Shown one piece after another: positions 18,269-27,739 of a DNA stretch of 33,148 nucleotides; the stretch's first letter is position 1; each line of letters starts with the position of its first letter. The position numbers were made by a program, and so were the translations under genes. This DNA comes from Candolleomyces eurysporus (taxonomy: Eukaryota > Basidiomycota > Agaricomycetes > Agaricales > Psathyrellaceae), in contig JANBPK010000996.1 in NCBI GenBank assembly GCA_027579435.1, forward strand, positions 1 to 33,148, written 5' to 3'. The notes under the pieces are model-generated. The model was given only the letters and a program-made list of their open reading frames with translations. It had not been told where the DNA came from and made no database searches.

Positions 18269-20550
18269 ATGGCCTCGAAATCGAAAACCAAGAAAGCAGG
18301 GCGGCCCAGATCCTGGTTTCGACGCTTGTTCTCGTCGTCCAGTGCACGAGATGGCCGAGATGGCGAGCCTATCGCTCAAGATCTACAGACCCCTGTCCAG
18401 CACCCGTCCTTGCCAGACAACTTGAAAGGGCTTACACCATCCTCAGCAGAGGAACCTCGTGCGCCCGTTGTGGACGCTCAACGAGGACACACCAGAGCAA
18501 TCCCTGAGTATGTGCCCTCACTCACGGAACCATCAGGTTCCACGTCAGTGTTCTCCGGGGCACACCACTTCAATATTGGAGGAAACGTTCAGATAGGCCC
18601 GTTTCAGCATGTTCAGCATGTGCATAATACTCAAGATGGATCGACAGAAGGTATACGCATCCAACATTCTTTAGCCCGTTTCATCCATTGACCCAATGTC
18701 TCTAAAGGTTGGAAGATACTGCTAGACAACATAGCCCCAAATGCTTTCTATAATTCGGCAGCGAGGTTCGACCCTCCGAAATGCGACGAAGATACTCGGG
18801 TCGAGGTGATCAGCGAAATCATGGATTGGATCGGCAAACGGGAGGGTCCTACACGCTTGCTCTGCATGACCGGTGCTGCAGGAGCAGGCAAGTCAGCCTT
18901 GCAGCAGACCATCGCCGAACGCTGTGCCCGCTCGCGAATCTTAGGCTGTGCAGTCTTCTTCTCTTCCCAAGACCCCACTCGAAACAATCTATCCCACATC
19001 GTACCAACCATCGCATTTCAATTAGGAAAGCACGATCGTAGGCTCCGGGACTATGTCAGCGAAGCCGTCGAGGAAGACCCTCCCATTTTCACCAGAACCA
19101 TCCAAACTCAGATGGATACCCTCGTCGTCCGCCCATTCAAACAGCTTCAGGCAAATACCGGTTTCGATCCTGGCAGTTTCCCGCACGCCATGCTTATCGA
19201 CGGCCTCGACGAATGTGCCGGTGAAGAAAGACAAGCGGAATTGCTCTCCACCATTAAACATTGTCTCCTCGACAACGACCTCCCCTTTCGGATTTTCATT
19301 GCCAGTCGACCGGAATGGGCCATTCGCAGTGCGCTGAATGCGGAGATCCGGGGTTATCTCCACCCATTGGCCTATCATATCCAACTCAGCAACAATTATG
19401 ACGCAACGGACGATATTCGTCGCTACCTGTGGAGGCGACTTCAAGACATCGGGAGTCGAAGCTTCGACCCTCGAGCGCGATCCAACTCATGGCCAATGGC
19501 AGAAGACATCGAGAAGCTGGTGGTAGCTGCGTCCGGGCAGTTCGTGTACGCAGCGACGGTTGTCAAATACGTCTCGGAGCGCCGAAGCTCTCCGGTCGAT
19601 AGGCTCCAAACGGTAGTTGACTGGACCCCAGAAGAAGGACAGCTCGCGAGGCCATTCGAAGCTCTCGATGCTCTTTACACAGGCATCCTGTCCGCCGCGA
19701 AAGAGTCGTATGAGGCTATCGACACGCATCGAGGGCACAACTTTTTGCTCCTCCTCAGGGCTCATCACATCAATTCCAGCGGTCATTTTGGCTTCTGGGA
19801 CGCCCACGGCTTCGATGAGATCCTCGACCTAGAAAGAAATGCTCATGAAGTCCTTGTTTCCGATTTGCACTCTCTTGTCATATTTCGTCAGCACTCTGAC
19901 ATCTCGAAAACTTCCATCGTGATGCATTTCTATCACCGATCGTTCTCTGAATTCTTAAGTAGCAAAGCCCGTTCCAAGAACTTGTTCATCGCGAAAATCC
20001 AGGTTCAAATGTATGTTACAGAGACCATTGAGCACACATTCAATCGGTTTTCCTTAGAGTCCAGTGAGTCGATCAAAACACCTGCGATGTCTGTGTTCAC
20101 TTATTCTTCAGGCAGTACTTGGCCAACTGCATGCAGGGTCGGCGCCCTCGCGTTGTATTCCGACAGAGGCAATTTACTCAGTGGTCGGCAAATTCTTGCT
20201 TTATCCCACGACGGGGGATGGAGAAAGCTGCATCAATGGACACAAAAGGCATCTATTACTTCTTCTCTCTGGAGCGCTGTGTTCCTGGGTATGATAGCTG
20301 TCATTATGCGACGATTGGAAGTAAGCCCATCATCTTGGGTACAAGGAAGCTCGCTGACTGTATTCTTTTGCTACCTGTGCAGAATGAACTCAACGAACCC
20401 GGATTGGCATATGCCTTGAAACCTTATTACAACAAATGGAGCAAACTCGGTAACACCCATTCAGTGGAGAGCAAGATGGAGCATGTCCTCAGCCATCTGC
20501 CCCCGGACGAACCGGAAGAAGGAGAAAGGGAGGAAGGTCAAGGGCCCTAG
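18269..20550 (+). CDS. NLR5: NACHT-domain NTPase, complete with shortened tail
   Basis: A predicted 720-residue NACHT protein. Exons are 18269-18650, 18708-20320 and 20383-20550; introns 18651-18707 (57 nt, containing a stop) and 20321-20382. Exon 1 (about 127 residues) starts MASKSKTKKAGRPRSWFRR and ends HHFNIGGNVQIGPFQHVQHV; the VQIG tetrad here matches the core of RHIM-type amyloid motifs. Walker A GAAGAGKSA lies near residue 183, Walker B LIDGLDEC near 290, and the sensor FIASRPEW follows. This is the most diverged copy in the NACHT region (for example GKHDRRLRDYVSEAVEEDPP). A C-to-T type change makes a TAG after EEGQGP and removes the last dozen acidic residues found in other copies. No frameshift or N. 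Confidence 0.88.
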
Positions 20551-20746
20551 GAGGAGTCAGATTCCTCAGTTCACGAGATGTTACCCTAAATTTATCTTCA
20601 TAATCGAACCCTTTAATTTGTGCACTTTATGTGCGCGTTCCGAAGCTCCCGAGCGATTTAGAGTGCTGTCTGGCTACGTCCGAAACTGAGTAGAGGTTGC
20701 CCGTCGCAGACTTTCTCAAAGCTTGAGTGACGACTGTAAGCTGCAA

Positions 20747-21336
20747 TCATCGGTATTCTGCATTGATTGCTGGCCAAATTACCTTCCCCATCACAGCTGC
20801 GCCTAGGACTTTGACTGCCTTTACCATCTTCGCCACCGCCTTCACCTTTCCCCACTCGTCGGGTCCGTTTCCGTCTCCGACATCTGCCACCAAACGCAGG
20901 GACGCGCAGGTGTCAGTACAGTCACCGAGACAGCTTGCCTACTACTACAGGTAAGCCATAAAGCGTAGAATTTGGAACGCGGAAACAAACAGCTGAGTAG
21001 TATTGCGAGTTACATAGAGCTTGAGAATAAAAACCTGTAAATAAACAACTGGGTCAGAAACTACTTCTAGATGTCTACGAGATACGTGCAGTCAAGCTCC
21101 GGATAGGTGATATCAACCGATATTCCGATCGTTCTTCGTTCCTCAACAACCTGGACCGTTTTCACCCAGCAACTCTCAAGCAAGTGAGCTGGACCGTAAT
21201 TGACTTTCCAGATTTTGAGGTGATCATCGGCGCGTCCTCCTCGTCTTGAATATATGTACCATTCTGAGCCGTGGAGGGCGGAGCCAGCTGAGCTAATGAT
21301 TTCGAAAACTTGCAGGTGAGCTATCTCCTTCGTCAT
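20747..21336 (-). CDS. Family X, copy E: best-preserved unidentified minus-strand gene
   Basis: I do not recognise this family. A tentative three-exon model on the minus strand is 21079-21336, 21014-21034 and 20747-20938, with introns of 44 and 75 nt, giving 156 residues. It starts MTKEIAHLQVFEIISSAGS, contains VNYGPAHLLESCWVKTVQVV and ISVDITYPELDCTYL, then a 7-residue micro-exon VFILKLY. The last exon has LRLVADVGDGNGPDEWGKV and ends GKVIWPAINAEYR. All three frames join in phase. The frame is also open upstream to 21405. The same C-terminal end appears behind every NLR gene, which supports coding on this strand. The micro-exon and weak splice borders make the model uncertain, and it may be a relic like its siblings. 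It lies tail to tail with NLR5, about 200 bp away. Confidence 0.35.
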
Positions 21337-21405
21337 CACCGTCTTCTGGGCCGGTGACGGCGTGATTGAGTGTGAGATTGGGAATATGTGAGGGGAGTTT
21401 AGCAA

Positions 21406-22174
21406 TCTATCCTAATATAGCTTCCCACATGCGAAGAGAGGAATCAAAGAGTTGAGAGTATCCGGTGAAAACCAGGCTTCAAGACTGACGTCCAGGTGTT
21501 AGAGAGCAGGGGTACGAATAAATTTGAGAATCTGGAGGTCGTCGTCTTCAACTGGGTATGCCTGAGATGAAGCGTCTGGAGCTTTCGGGTCTCTGCTGCC
21601 TTCGGGCTTCCGATGCACGGTCATCTCTTAGATTCGAATTGAATGCCAATGCTTCGAGATTGGTTAAGGGAGCAAGGGCAGCTAAGATGATCGACCCAAC
21701 ACGACCACCTAGCTACATTTGAGCAAATAAGAAGCCAGATGCTCGTAAACACTTGATTTTATGTACAGAGGTGGAGAATGGGTGCTATAGTTAGACGGGG
21801 TCGGTTTAGGAAACTGAAGGTACAGAGAGGTAGCGCCGGGGAGGAATGTCGAGAAATCCAGAGTGACGAGATAATTTGGGAGGCAAAGTGAGAATTAGGG
21901 CCTTGATCTCGTCCCATGGGCGAGGGCTACCGCTATCATCGTAGCCAGCAGGGAGGTGGGGAGGTGGTGGACACATACTGGATCAAGGAGTCCAAGGGAC
22001 AATTGCTCCAACGCCGACCCTTCTGCCAACGAGCGCCGAGCGAGCAAGCACTGGGCCTACAGACCCGCTCTCCGAGCCTCCCGCTTTCCTCCTATAATGA
22101 ATGCGGCCCCTCAACTTGCAGCCTGTTGCTTGCGGCCCTAGAGGGACGAAGCTATGCTATCACCTTGTCATAGT
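21406..22174. other. Region upstream of family X copy E, no gene recognised
   Basis: Positions 21406-21560 match the upstream part of copy C (about 11850-12045) and may hold the old promoter of family X. From 21560 to 22174 only short open frames occur and none resembles a known family. This is the only inter-NLR spacer with a long stretch not shared with the others. Confidence 0.4.
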
Positions 22175-22366
22175 TCAAGTCAGAATTCCTGACTCGAAGG
22201 TGATTCCAAATTGGTGCACAGAGTGTGCAGCCTGACGCCAATGCCTGGAAACAAGGCTCAAGGTACCACCTGAGCTCTTGATTGACCTGTTCGCGCCAGC
22301 TAGGGTAATGATGGTGCCCAATACTTCAATTTGAATGCTACGAATGATGGAAGCACGCTCCAGAGC
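22175..22366 (-). pseudogene. Possible F-box-like N-terminal fragment
   Basis: The minus strand is open with IEVLGTIITLAGANRSIKS and then GTLSLVSRHWRQAAHSV before a stop at 22175. The spacing of EVL-II and LSLVSRHWRQAA resembles the F-box helices found in many mushroom proteins. The frame has no start of its own. At about 22367 it runs into the NLR6 upstream block, so the 5' end was removed by the NLR insertion or duplication. The family call is weak. Confidence 0.25.
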
Positions 22367-22484
22367 GTCTAATGAGCGCCAGGGAAAAGCGGTGCGCAGG
22401 GACCGAGCGTGGGTACATAGTGGCCTCATGTCTGCCAACAGCATCCCAACCCACCTAGCTATTGCTCTTCCCTGTGTCACGACG
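22367..22484 (+). promoter_or_regulatory. Shortened conserved NLR6 upstream block
   Basis: Similarity to the other NLR upstream blocks begins abruptly near 22367 (tctaatgagcgccagggaaaagcgg) and includes gggaccgagcgtgggtac. The upstream islands with catttcgct are missing. An in-frame ATG at 22335 would add 50 residues, but the conserved start is the ATG at 22485. Confidence 0.45.
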
Positions 22485-24824
22485 ATGGCCTCGAGTTCGA
22501 AACCCAAGAAAACAGGGCGCCTCAGATCTGGGCTTCGACGCCTGTTCTCATCGTCTTCCGGCGCACGAGATGACCGAGACGGCGAGCCAGTCGCTCAAAA
22601 TCGACAAGCCCTTGTCCCAGACCCGTCCTTGCCAGACAACTTGAAAGGGCCTGCACCATCCTCGGCAGAGAAACCTCGTGCGCCCGTTGTCGACCCTCAA
22701 CGAGGATATACTAGAGCAATCGCCGAGGATGTGCCCTCATCCACGGGACCATCAGCTTTCACGTCAATGTTCTCTGGGGCGCACCACTTCAACGTTGGCG
22801 GGAACATTCAGATAGACTCGTCCCAGCATGTCCAGCATGTGCATAATGCTCAAGATAAATCGATAGACGGTTTGTGCATCGGACATTCTTTGACCATTTC
22901 ATCCGCTGACCCTATGTCGCTAAAGGTTGGAAGATGCTTTTAGACAACATGGCCCCGAATGCTTTCTATAATTCGGCAGCGAGGTTTGACCCTCCGAAAT
23001 GCGACGAAGATACTCGTGTCGAGGTGCTCAGCGAAATCACCGACTGGATCGGCGATCGGGAGAGTCCTACACGCTTGCTCTGTATGACCGGCGCTGCAGG
23101 AGCAGGCAAGTCGGCCTTGCAGCAGACCATCGCCGAACGCTGTGCCCACTCGGGAATCCTAGGGTGTGCAGTCTTCTTCTCTTCCCAAGACCCCACGCGA
23201 AACAATTTATCCCACATCGTACCGACTATCGCGTTTCAATTAGGACAGCACGATCCTACGCTCCAGGACTATATCCGGAAAGCTGTTGTGAAGGACCCTC
23301 CTATCTTCACCAGAACCATCCAAACTCAGATGGATACCCTCGTCGTCGACCCATTCAAACGGCTTCAGGCGAATGTCGATTTCGACGCCGGCAGTTTCCC
23401 GCACGCTATGCTTATCGACGGCCTCGACGAATGTGCCGGCGAAGAACGACAAGCAGAACTGCTCTCCACCATCAAACATTGTCTCCTCGACAACGATCTC
23501 CCCTTTCGCATTTTCATTGCCAGTCGACCGGAATGGGCCATTCGCAGTGCGCTGAACGCGGAGACCAGGGGTTACCTCCACCCATTGGCGTATCATGTTC
23601 AGCTCAGCGACAAATATGACGCGACGAAAGATATACGTCGCTACTTGTGGAGGCGTCTTCAAGACATGGGAAGTCGAAGCTACGACCCTCGAGCGCGGTC
23701 CCGGTCATGGCCCCGTGTGGAAGACATCGAGAAGCTGGTGTGGGCAGCGTCCGGGCAGTTCGTGTACGCAGCGACAGTTGTCAAATACGTCTCAGAGCGC
23801 CGAAGCTCTCCGGTCGATAGGCTCCAGACGGTGGTTGACTGGACGCCAGAAGAAGGACAGCTCGCGAGGCCATTCGAAGCTCTCGACGTGCTTTACGCGA
23901 GCATCCTGTCAGCTGCGAAAGAGTCGTATGAGGCCGTCGACACGCATCGAGGGCGCAATTTTGTGCTTCTTCTCAGGGCTCATCAATTCAATTCTGACGC
24001 TCGCGTCGGCGTCGGGTGGGGCCCCACGACTTCGACGAGATCCTCAACCTAGAAAGAAATGGCCATGAAGTCCTTGCTTCCGACTTACACTCTCTTGTCG
24101 CATTTCATCAGCTCCCCGACTACTCGGAAACCTTCATGGTGATGGATTACTATCACCGGTCGTTCTATGAATTCTTGGATAGCAAAACCCGGTCCAAGAA
24201 CTTGTTCATCACGCAAATCCAGGTTCAAGCGTACGTTTCGGAGACCGTTGTGCAAGGAATCAATCAGGTTTCCTTAGAGCCCAGTGAGTCAATAAAAGCC
24301 CCTGCGACATCTGTGTCAACTTATTCTTCAGGCAGTACTCTTACGACTTTATGCACTATGTCCGAAGGGCGTGCAGTGGTCACCCTCGCGTTGTATTCCA
24401 ACGAAGGGAAGTTACTCAGTGGTCAACAAATCCTCGCTTTAGCCCACAACGGTGGATGGACAAAGCTTGATCAATTGGTACAAAAGGGATATATTGCTTC
24501 TTATAGGAGCCCACAGTTCCTGGCGATGATATCTGTTATTATGCAACGATTGAAAGTAAGCCCATCATCTTGGATACAATGAAGCTTGCTGATCCTCTTC
24601 CTTCGCTACCTGTGCAGAATGAACTCAACGAACCCAGATTGGCAGATGCCTTGAAACCTTACTACAACAAATGGAGGAAGCTCATTAAGACTAATTTAGT
24701 GGAGAACAAGATGGATAGCTACGTTAGCCGTCTGCCACCGGAGGAACCGGAAGAAGCAGAAAGGGAGGAAGGGCAAGGGCCTCAGGAGGAGTCAGATTCC
24801 TCAGCTCGCGAAACGTTACGCTAA
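22485..24824 (+). pseudogene. NLR6: NACHT NTPase with one frameshift
   Basis: Exons modelled: 22485-22869, 22926-24555 and 24618-24824; introns 22870-22925 (56 nt) and 24556-24617 (62 nt). Exon 1 (about 128 residues) begins MASSSKPKKTGRLRSGLRR and ends HHFNVGGNIQIDSSQHVQHV. Walker A GAAGAGKSA, Walker B LIDGLDEC and the sensor FIASRPEW are all present in exon 2. In the run gggtggggccccac near 24016-24027 one base is missing compared with NLR3-NLR5, splitting the gene into two open frames (22934-24052 and 24016-24582). Unlike NLR2 there is no N here, so the lesion is either real or a repeatable homopolymer error. The acidic tail ends DSSARETLR. The first half is near identical to NLR2, including the first intron. 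Confidence 0.75.
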
Positions 24825-25080
24825 GTTTATCTTCATAATCAAGCCTTTCATTCGCGTATTCCATTTGTGAGCTCAGCCCTCCAGCACGTTAAAGTGCTAT
24901 CTGGCTACAGCCCATGCCCAGAAATGTAGAGGTTCTCGCAGATCTTTCCAAAGCTTGAACAACGACGGTGCGCTGTAGTAATCGTCAGTAAGCTGCATCT
25001 TTGAGAGGGAGAACGGGAGGAAACGGAAGAGCCTCATGAGTGGTTAGATTCCCCAGCTTGCAGTCTTACGCTAGGTTTAT
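24825..25080 (+). pseudogene. NLR6 3' flank, short family X piece and orphan NLR tail (F1)
   Basis: Behind NLR6 the usual 3' flank is followed by a short piece of the family X C-terminus (about 24920-24998, minus strand). An abrupt change then leads to an NLR exon 3 tail (gagagggagaacgggaggaaacggaagagcc, about 25002-25080). It is a third example of the repeated [X end, NLR tail] pair, here strongly shortened. Confidence 0.45.
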
Positions 25081-25164
25081 CTTTATAATCGAGCCCTTTT
25101 ATTCGTCCATTTCATCTGCGGTTTCAGTCCCCCAGCAAGTTGAAGTACGATCTGGCTATGTCCA

Positions 25165-25720
25165 GAAACGAGTAGAGGTTGTCCCTCGCAGATCTTCTCA
25201 AAACTTGAACGACGATGGTGCGTTGTAATCATTAGTATGCCGCATCTGTTGATGTCCAGATTACCTTGAACACCACGACTACATCTGGGGCTCCGATTAC
25301 CTCCACCATTTTCATCACAGCCTGCATCATCTCCTCGCTCGCCGTCTTCGACATCTGCCACCAAACGCAAGGACACGCAGGTGTCAGTACAGTCATGGGG
25401 TACAATTCGCCTACTACCACCACTACTACAAGTAAGCTGTAGAGCCTAGTAAGGAGGAAACAATCAGCGGAGTAGTATTACGGGTCACACGAACCTCGGG
25501 AAGATAAACCTGTGATGAAATAGAGGGGGCCCATGCTGAACGCGAGATTCTTCATGTCCAAAACACGAGTCCGCCGCCACATAGCCAACGCCACCTACCA
25601 CTGCAAAGGGTTCAGAATGGCGCAATTCACCGGCATGTTTACCAGATACTAATCTAGATTGTGTGTAGTCAATGGAACCCATCCATTGAATGGAGCTGCG
25701 TAAATACTCAAGGATTTCCA
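25165..25720 (-). pseudogene. Family X relic, copy F
   Basis: On the minus strand VYLPEVR follows a ttcatcacag acceptor near 25510, and a last exon ends in VVVVFKVIWTSTDAAY and stop near 25233. An 11-base deletion in the exon, compared with copy E, changes its frame (here GELYPMTVLTPACPCVWWQM is open). Upstream (25485-25721) an open frame with YVAADSCFGHEESRVQHG matches the one at 1430-1530, so copies A and F share a 5' part that copies C, D and E lack. Function unknown. Confidence 0.4.
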
Positions 25721-25766
25721 AAGAGCGTTCAAAAAGCGTACAACAATCTGACTCCCAGAAACTTCC

Positions 25767-27739
25767 CTAAACGACGAGAGATTCGCGCCCAGGTCTTAAT
25801 TTGATATCACATTCGAACGGGAGGAGCTGACTGAAGTTCAAATAATGCCGTTAGTGCCAAGCAACAGGAATAGTAAGTTGCAGACGCACGCCGCGGTAGG
25901 ATGATTTCTAAATTTCAATTCCAAGTGAACATAATTTCCTGCTTCATCCTTCGGCGAGGTAATGTCGAAGGTGGCGAGAATTGACGAAGCGAGAACGAAG
26001 ATTGCGTCGTTGCTGAAATGGCGGCCAGGGCAAATCCTTCCGGTAAACGTTGAGTTAGGCGGGGAATAATTAGAAATGAGGCCCCTGGCTTACCGACGCC
26101 CATGCCCAAACGCAGCGTATTCCGAGTCTGGAACTGAACGGTCTATCTTCCCATCTTTCAGATATCGCTCGGGAATGAATTCGAATGGGCGATCGAACAC
26201 TTCGGGGTCATGCATTACCGCCCTAAAATGAGGAATTTGAGCCCTTAGGCCGGCACCGAAATCAGCAGAGGAGGCGTACCAGTTGTTTGGGAAGATCATC
26301 GTGCCCTTTGGAATAAAGTAGCCATCGTATTCGTCGTCCTCCACGCTCGCACGGGGAGCACCGAGGGGCGTGACAGAGTGCCATCGATTGATTTCCTTCA
26401 CGACCGCATGAACATATGGAAGGTTCTCTCGGTCGGTGACAGTAGGTAAGCGATCTGAGCCAACAACAGAGTCGATCTCGGCTCGTGCCTTCCGTTGTAC
26501 TTCAGGGTTGTTGGCCAGGGCAAGGATAAGACCAGAGCCCAAGTTGACCATTGACTGGGCCCCAGCTGCGAGATATTGTCAGCAGGGTGGCCTCGACGAC
26601 AAAGTCTCACTCACCGAAATATGATTGTGCGCACACCTTGCGAGCATCAGTTTCGAGCTCGGGTCGATTGGGGTCGGTTTCAGGTGGCAATAAATGCTCG
26701 ATGAAAGTCGAAGCCATGCTTGGATGGTCGCTTTTGCCATGAGCCTGAAAAGAACGTCAGATGCGAAGCTTTCATCGATGCAGATGGGACTCGCAGAGTT
26801 TTTCTTTGCGGCATCGAAAGGCTCATGGAGAAGTTTGCGATTCATCTGCGCTACCTCCTGGAAATGCCTCCTGAAACCAGCACCTGGAAACCAGGCAGGA
26901 ATATGCCTCAGAATCGGGAAAGTGTTGACTAAGTATTTCCCGGGCGTTCTGGCGGTTGCGAACGCGGTAAACGACGTCTCGGCCTCTCGAATTAGCGCTA
27001 CGTTGTGCTTCTCACCAAGTCCGTACGCCATCCGCATAAGGACAGTGGCAAGGAACCTTACGTTCCAAATTCAGAATTATTCCTTCGCAAGTTTGTGTCG
27101 CCGACGTACGAATGGAGATGTTTTAGAAAGTCATCGGGATGCGTTTTGAGCCTTCGTAACAGAATATTTCTTTCTTCATACATGACGGGATGATATTGTC
27201 CGACAGCGTGGCTGTTAACGTATTGGTGAAAGGCACGACGTTGGCGTCTCCACTCGAGGCCGTATTGCATGAAGACAAACATCCAGTCAAGGTTCATCCT
27301 ATGAAATGCAGATTTCAGTAACAAGGCTATCATTGACGTACTTCATCATTCACGTCACTCACATCTCTATCAAAAGGCCGGACGGTCGATTCGAATAATT
27401 CGCTGCCCTCTTCTCGAACAAATCCACGGCTCGTCGTCGAGAGCCGAGAATCAACATTCGTTGACCCATCACTTCCAGGTAGAGGATATCGCCTGAGGGT
27501 CATGAGCAATTGATATCGTTTACAAGAGTTGGAAACTCACCATACTCCTTGCAAAGTTCGTGGTACCCTTCCCAAGGTCGAGCTTTGGGGAGCTGTCGCA
27601 GGTTACCGAGAAGAGGAAGCCCTTTTGGACCAGGAGGAAGAGGGAGTCGACGTGGGTTGCGCTTCCGCCGAGAGACAACGCCTTTCACTGCCAAGGCAAG
27701 GGCCAGTCCACCGAGAACAAGGGTGAGCGCATTCCTCAT
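25767..27739 (-). CDS. Cytochrome P450 monooxygenase, complete, nine exons
   Basis: A membrane-anchored haem-thiolate monooxygenase of the fungal microsomal type, substrate unknown. Exons on the minus strand: 27541-27739, 27363-27492, 27110-27298, 26795-27056, 26615-26744, 26280-26565, 26094-26222, 25890-26036 and 25767-25830. All phases agree and give 511 residues. The N-terminal hydrophobic anchor (LTLVLGGLALALAVKGVV) is followed by the hinge PLPPGPKGLPLLGN. The I-helix has AGAQS near residue 304, where AGxDT is usual. ExxR is EINR near 361, then FEFIPERYL. The haem site FGHGRRICPGR has Cys near 444 and is split by an intron after GRR. The C-terminus is LLPFECDIKLRPGRESLVV. Intron 26745-26794 starts with gcgagt, so it would be a GC-AG intron; a GT is found there in copy C. 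If that intron is not spliced the gene is broken. It is the only full-length P450 among five partial copies. Confidence 0.85.

Noticed and set aside
21916..22173. Plus-strand frame of 85 codons
   Set aside because: Low-complexity Gly/Gln/Ser composition, short, unsupported start and no repeat in other spacers.
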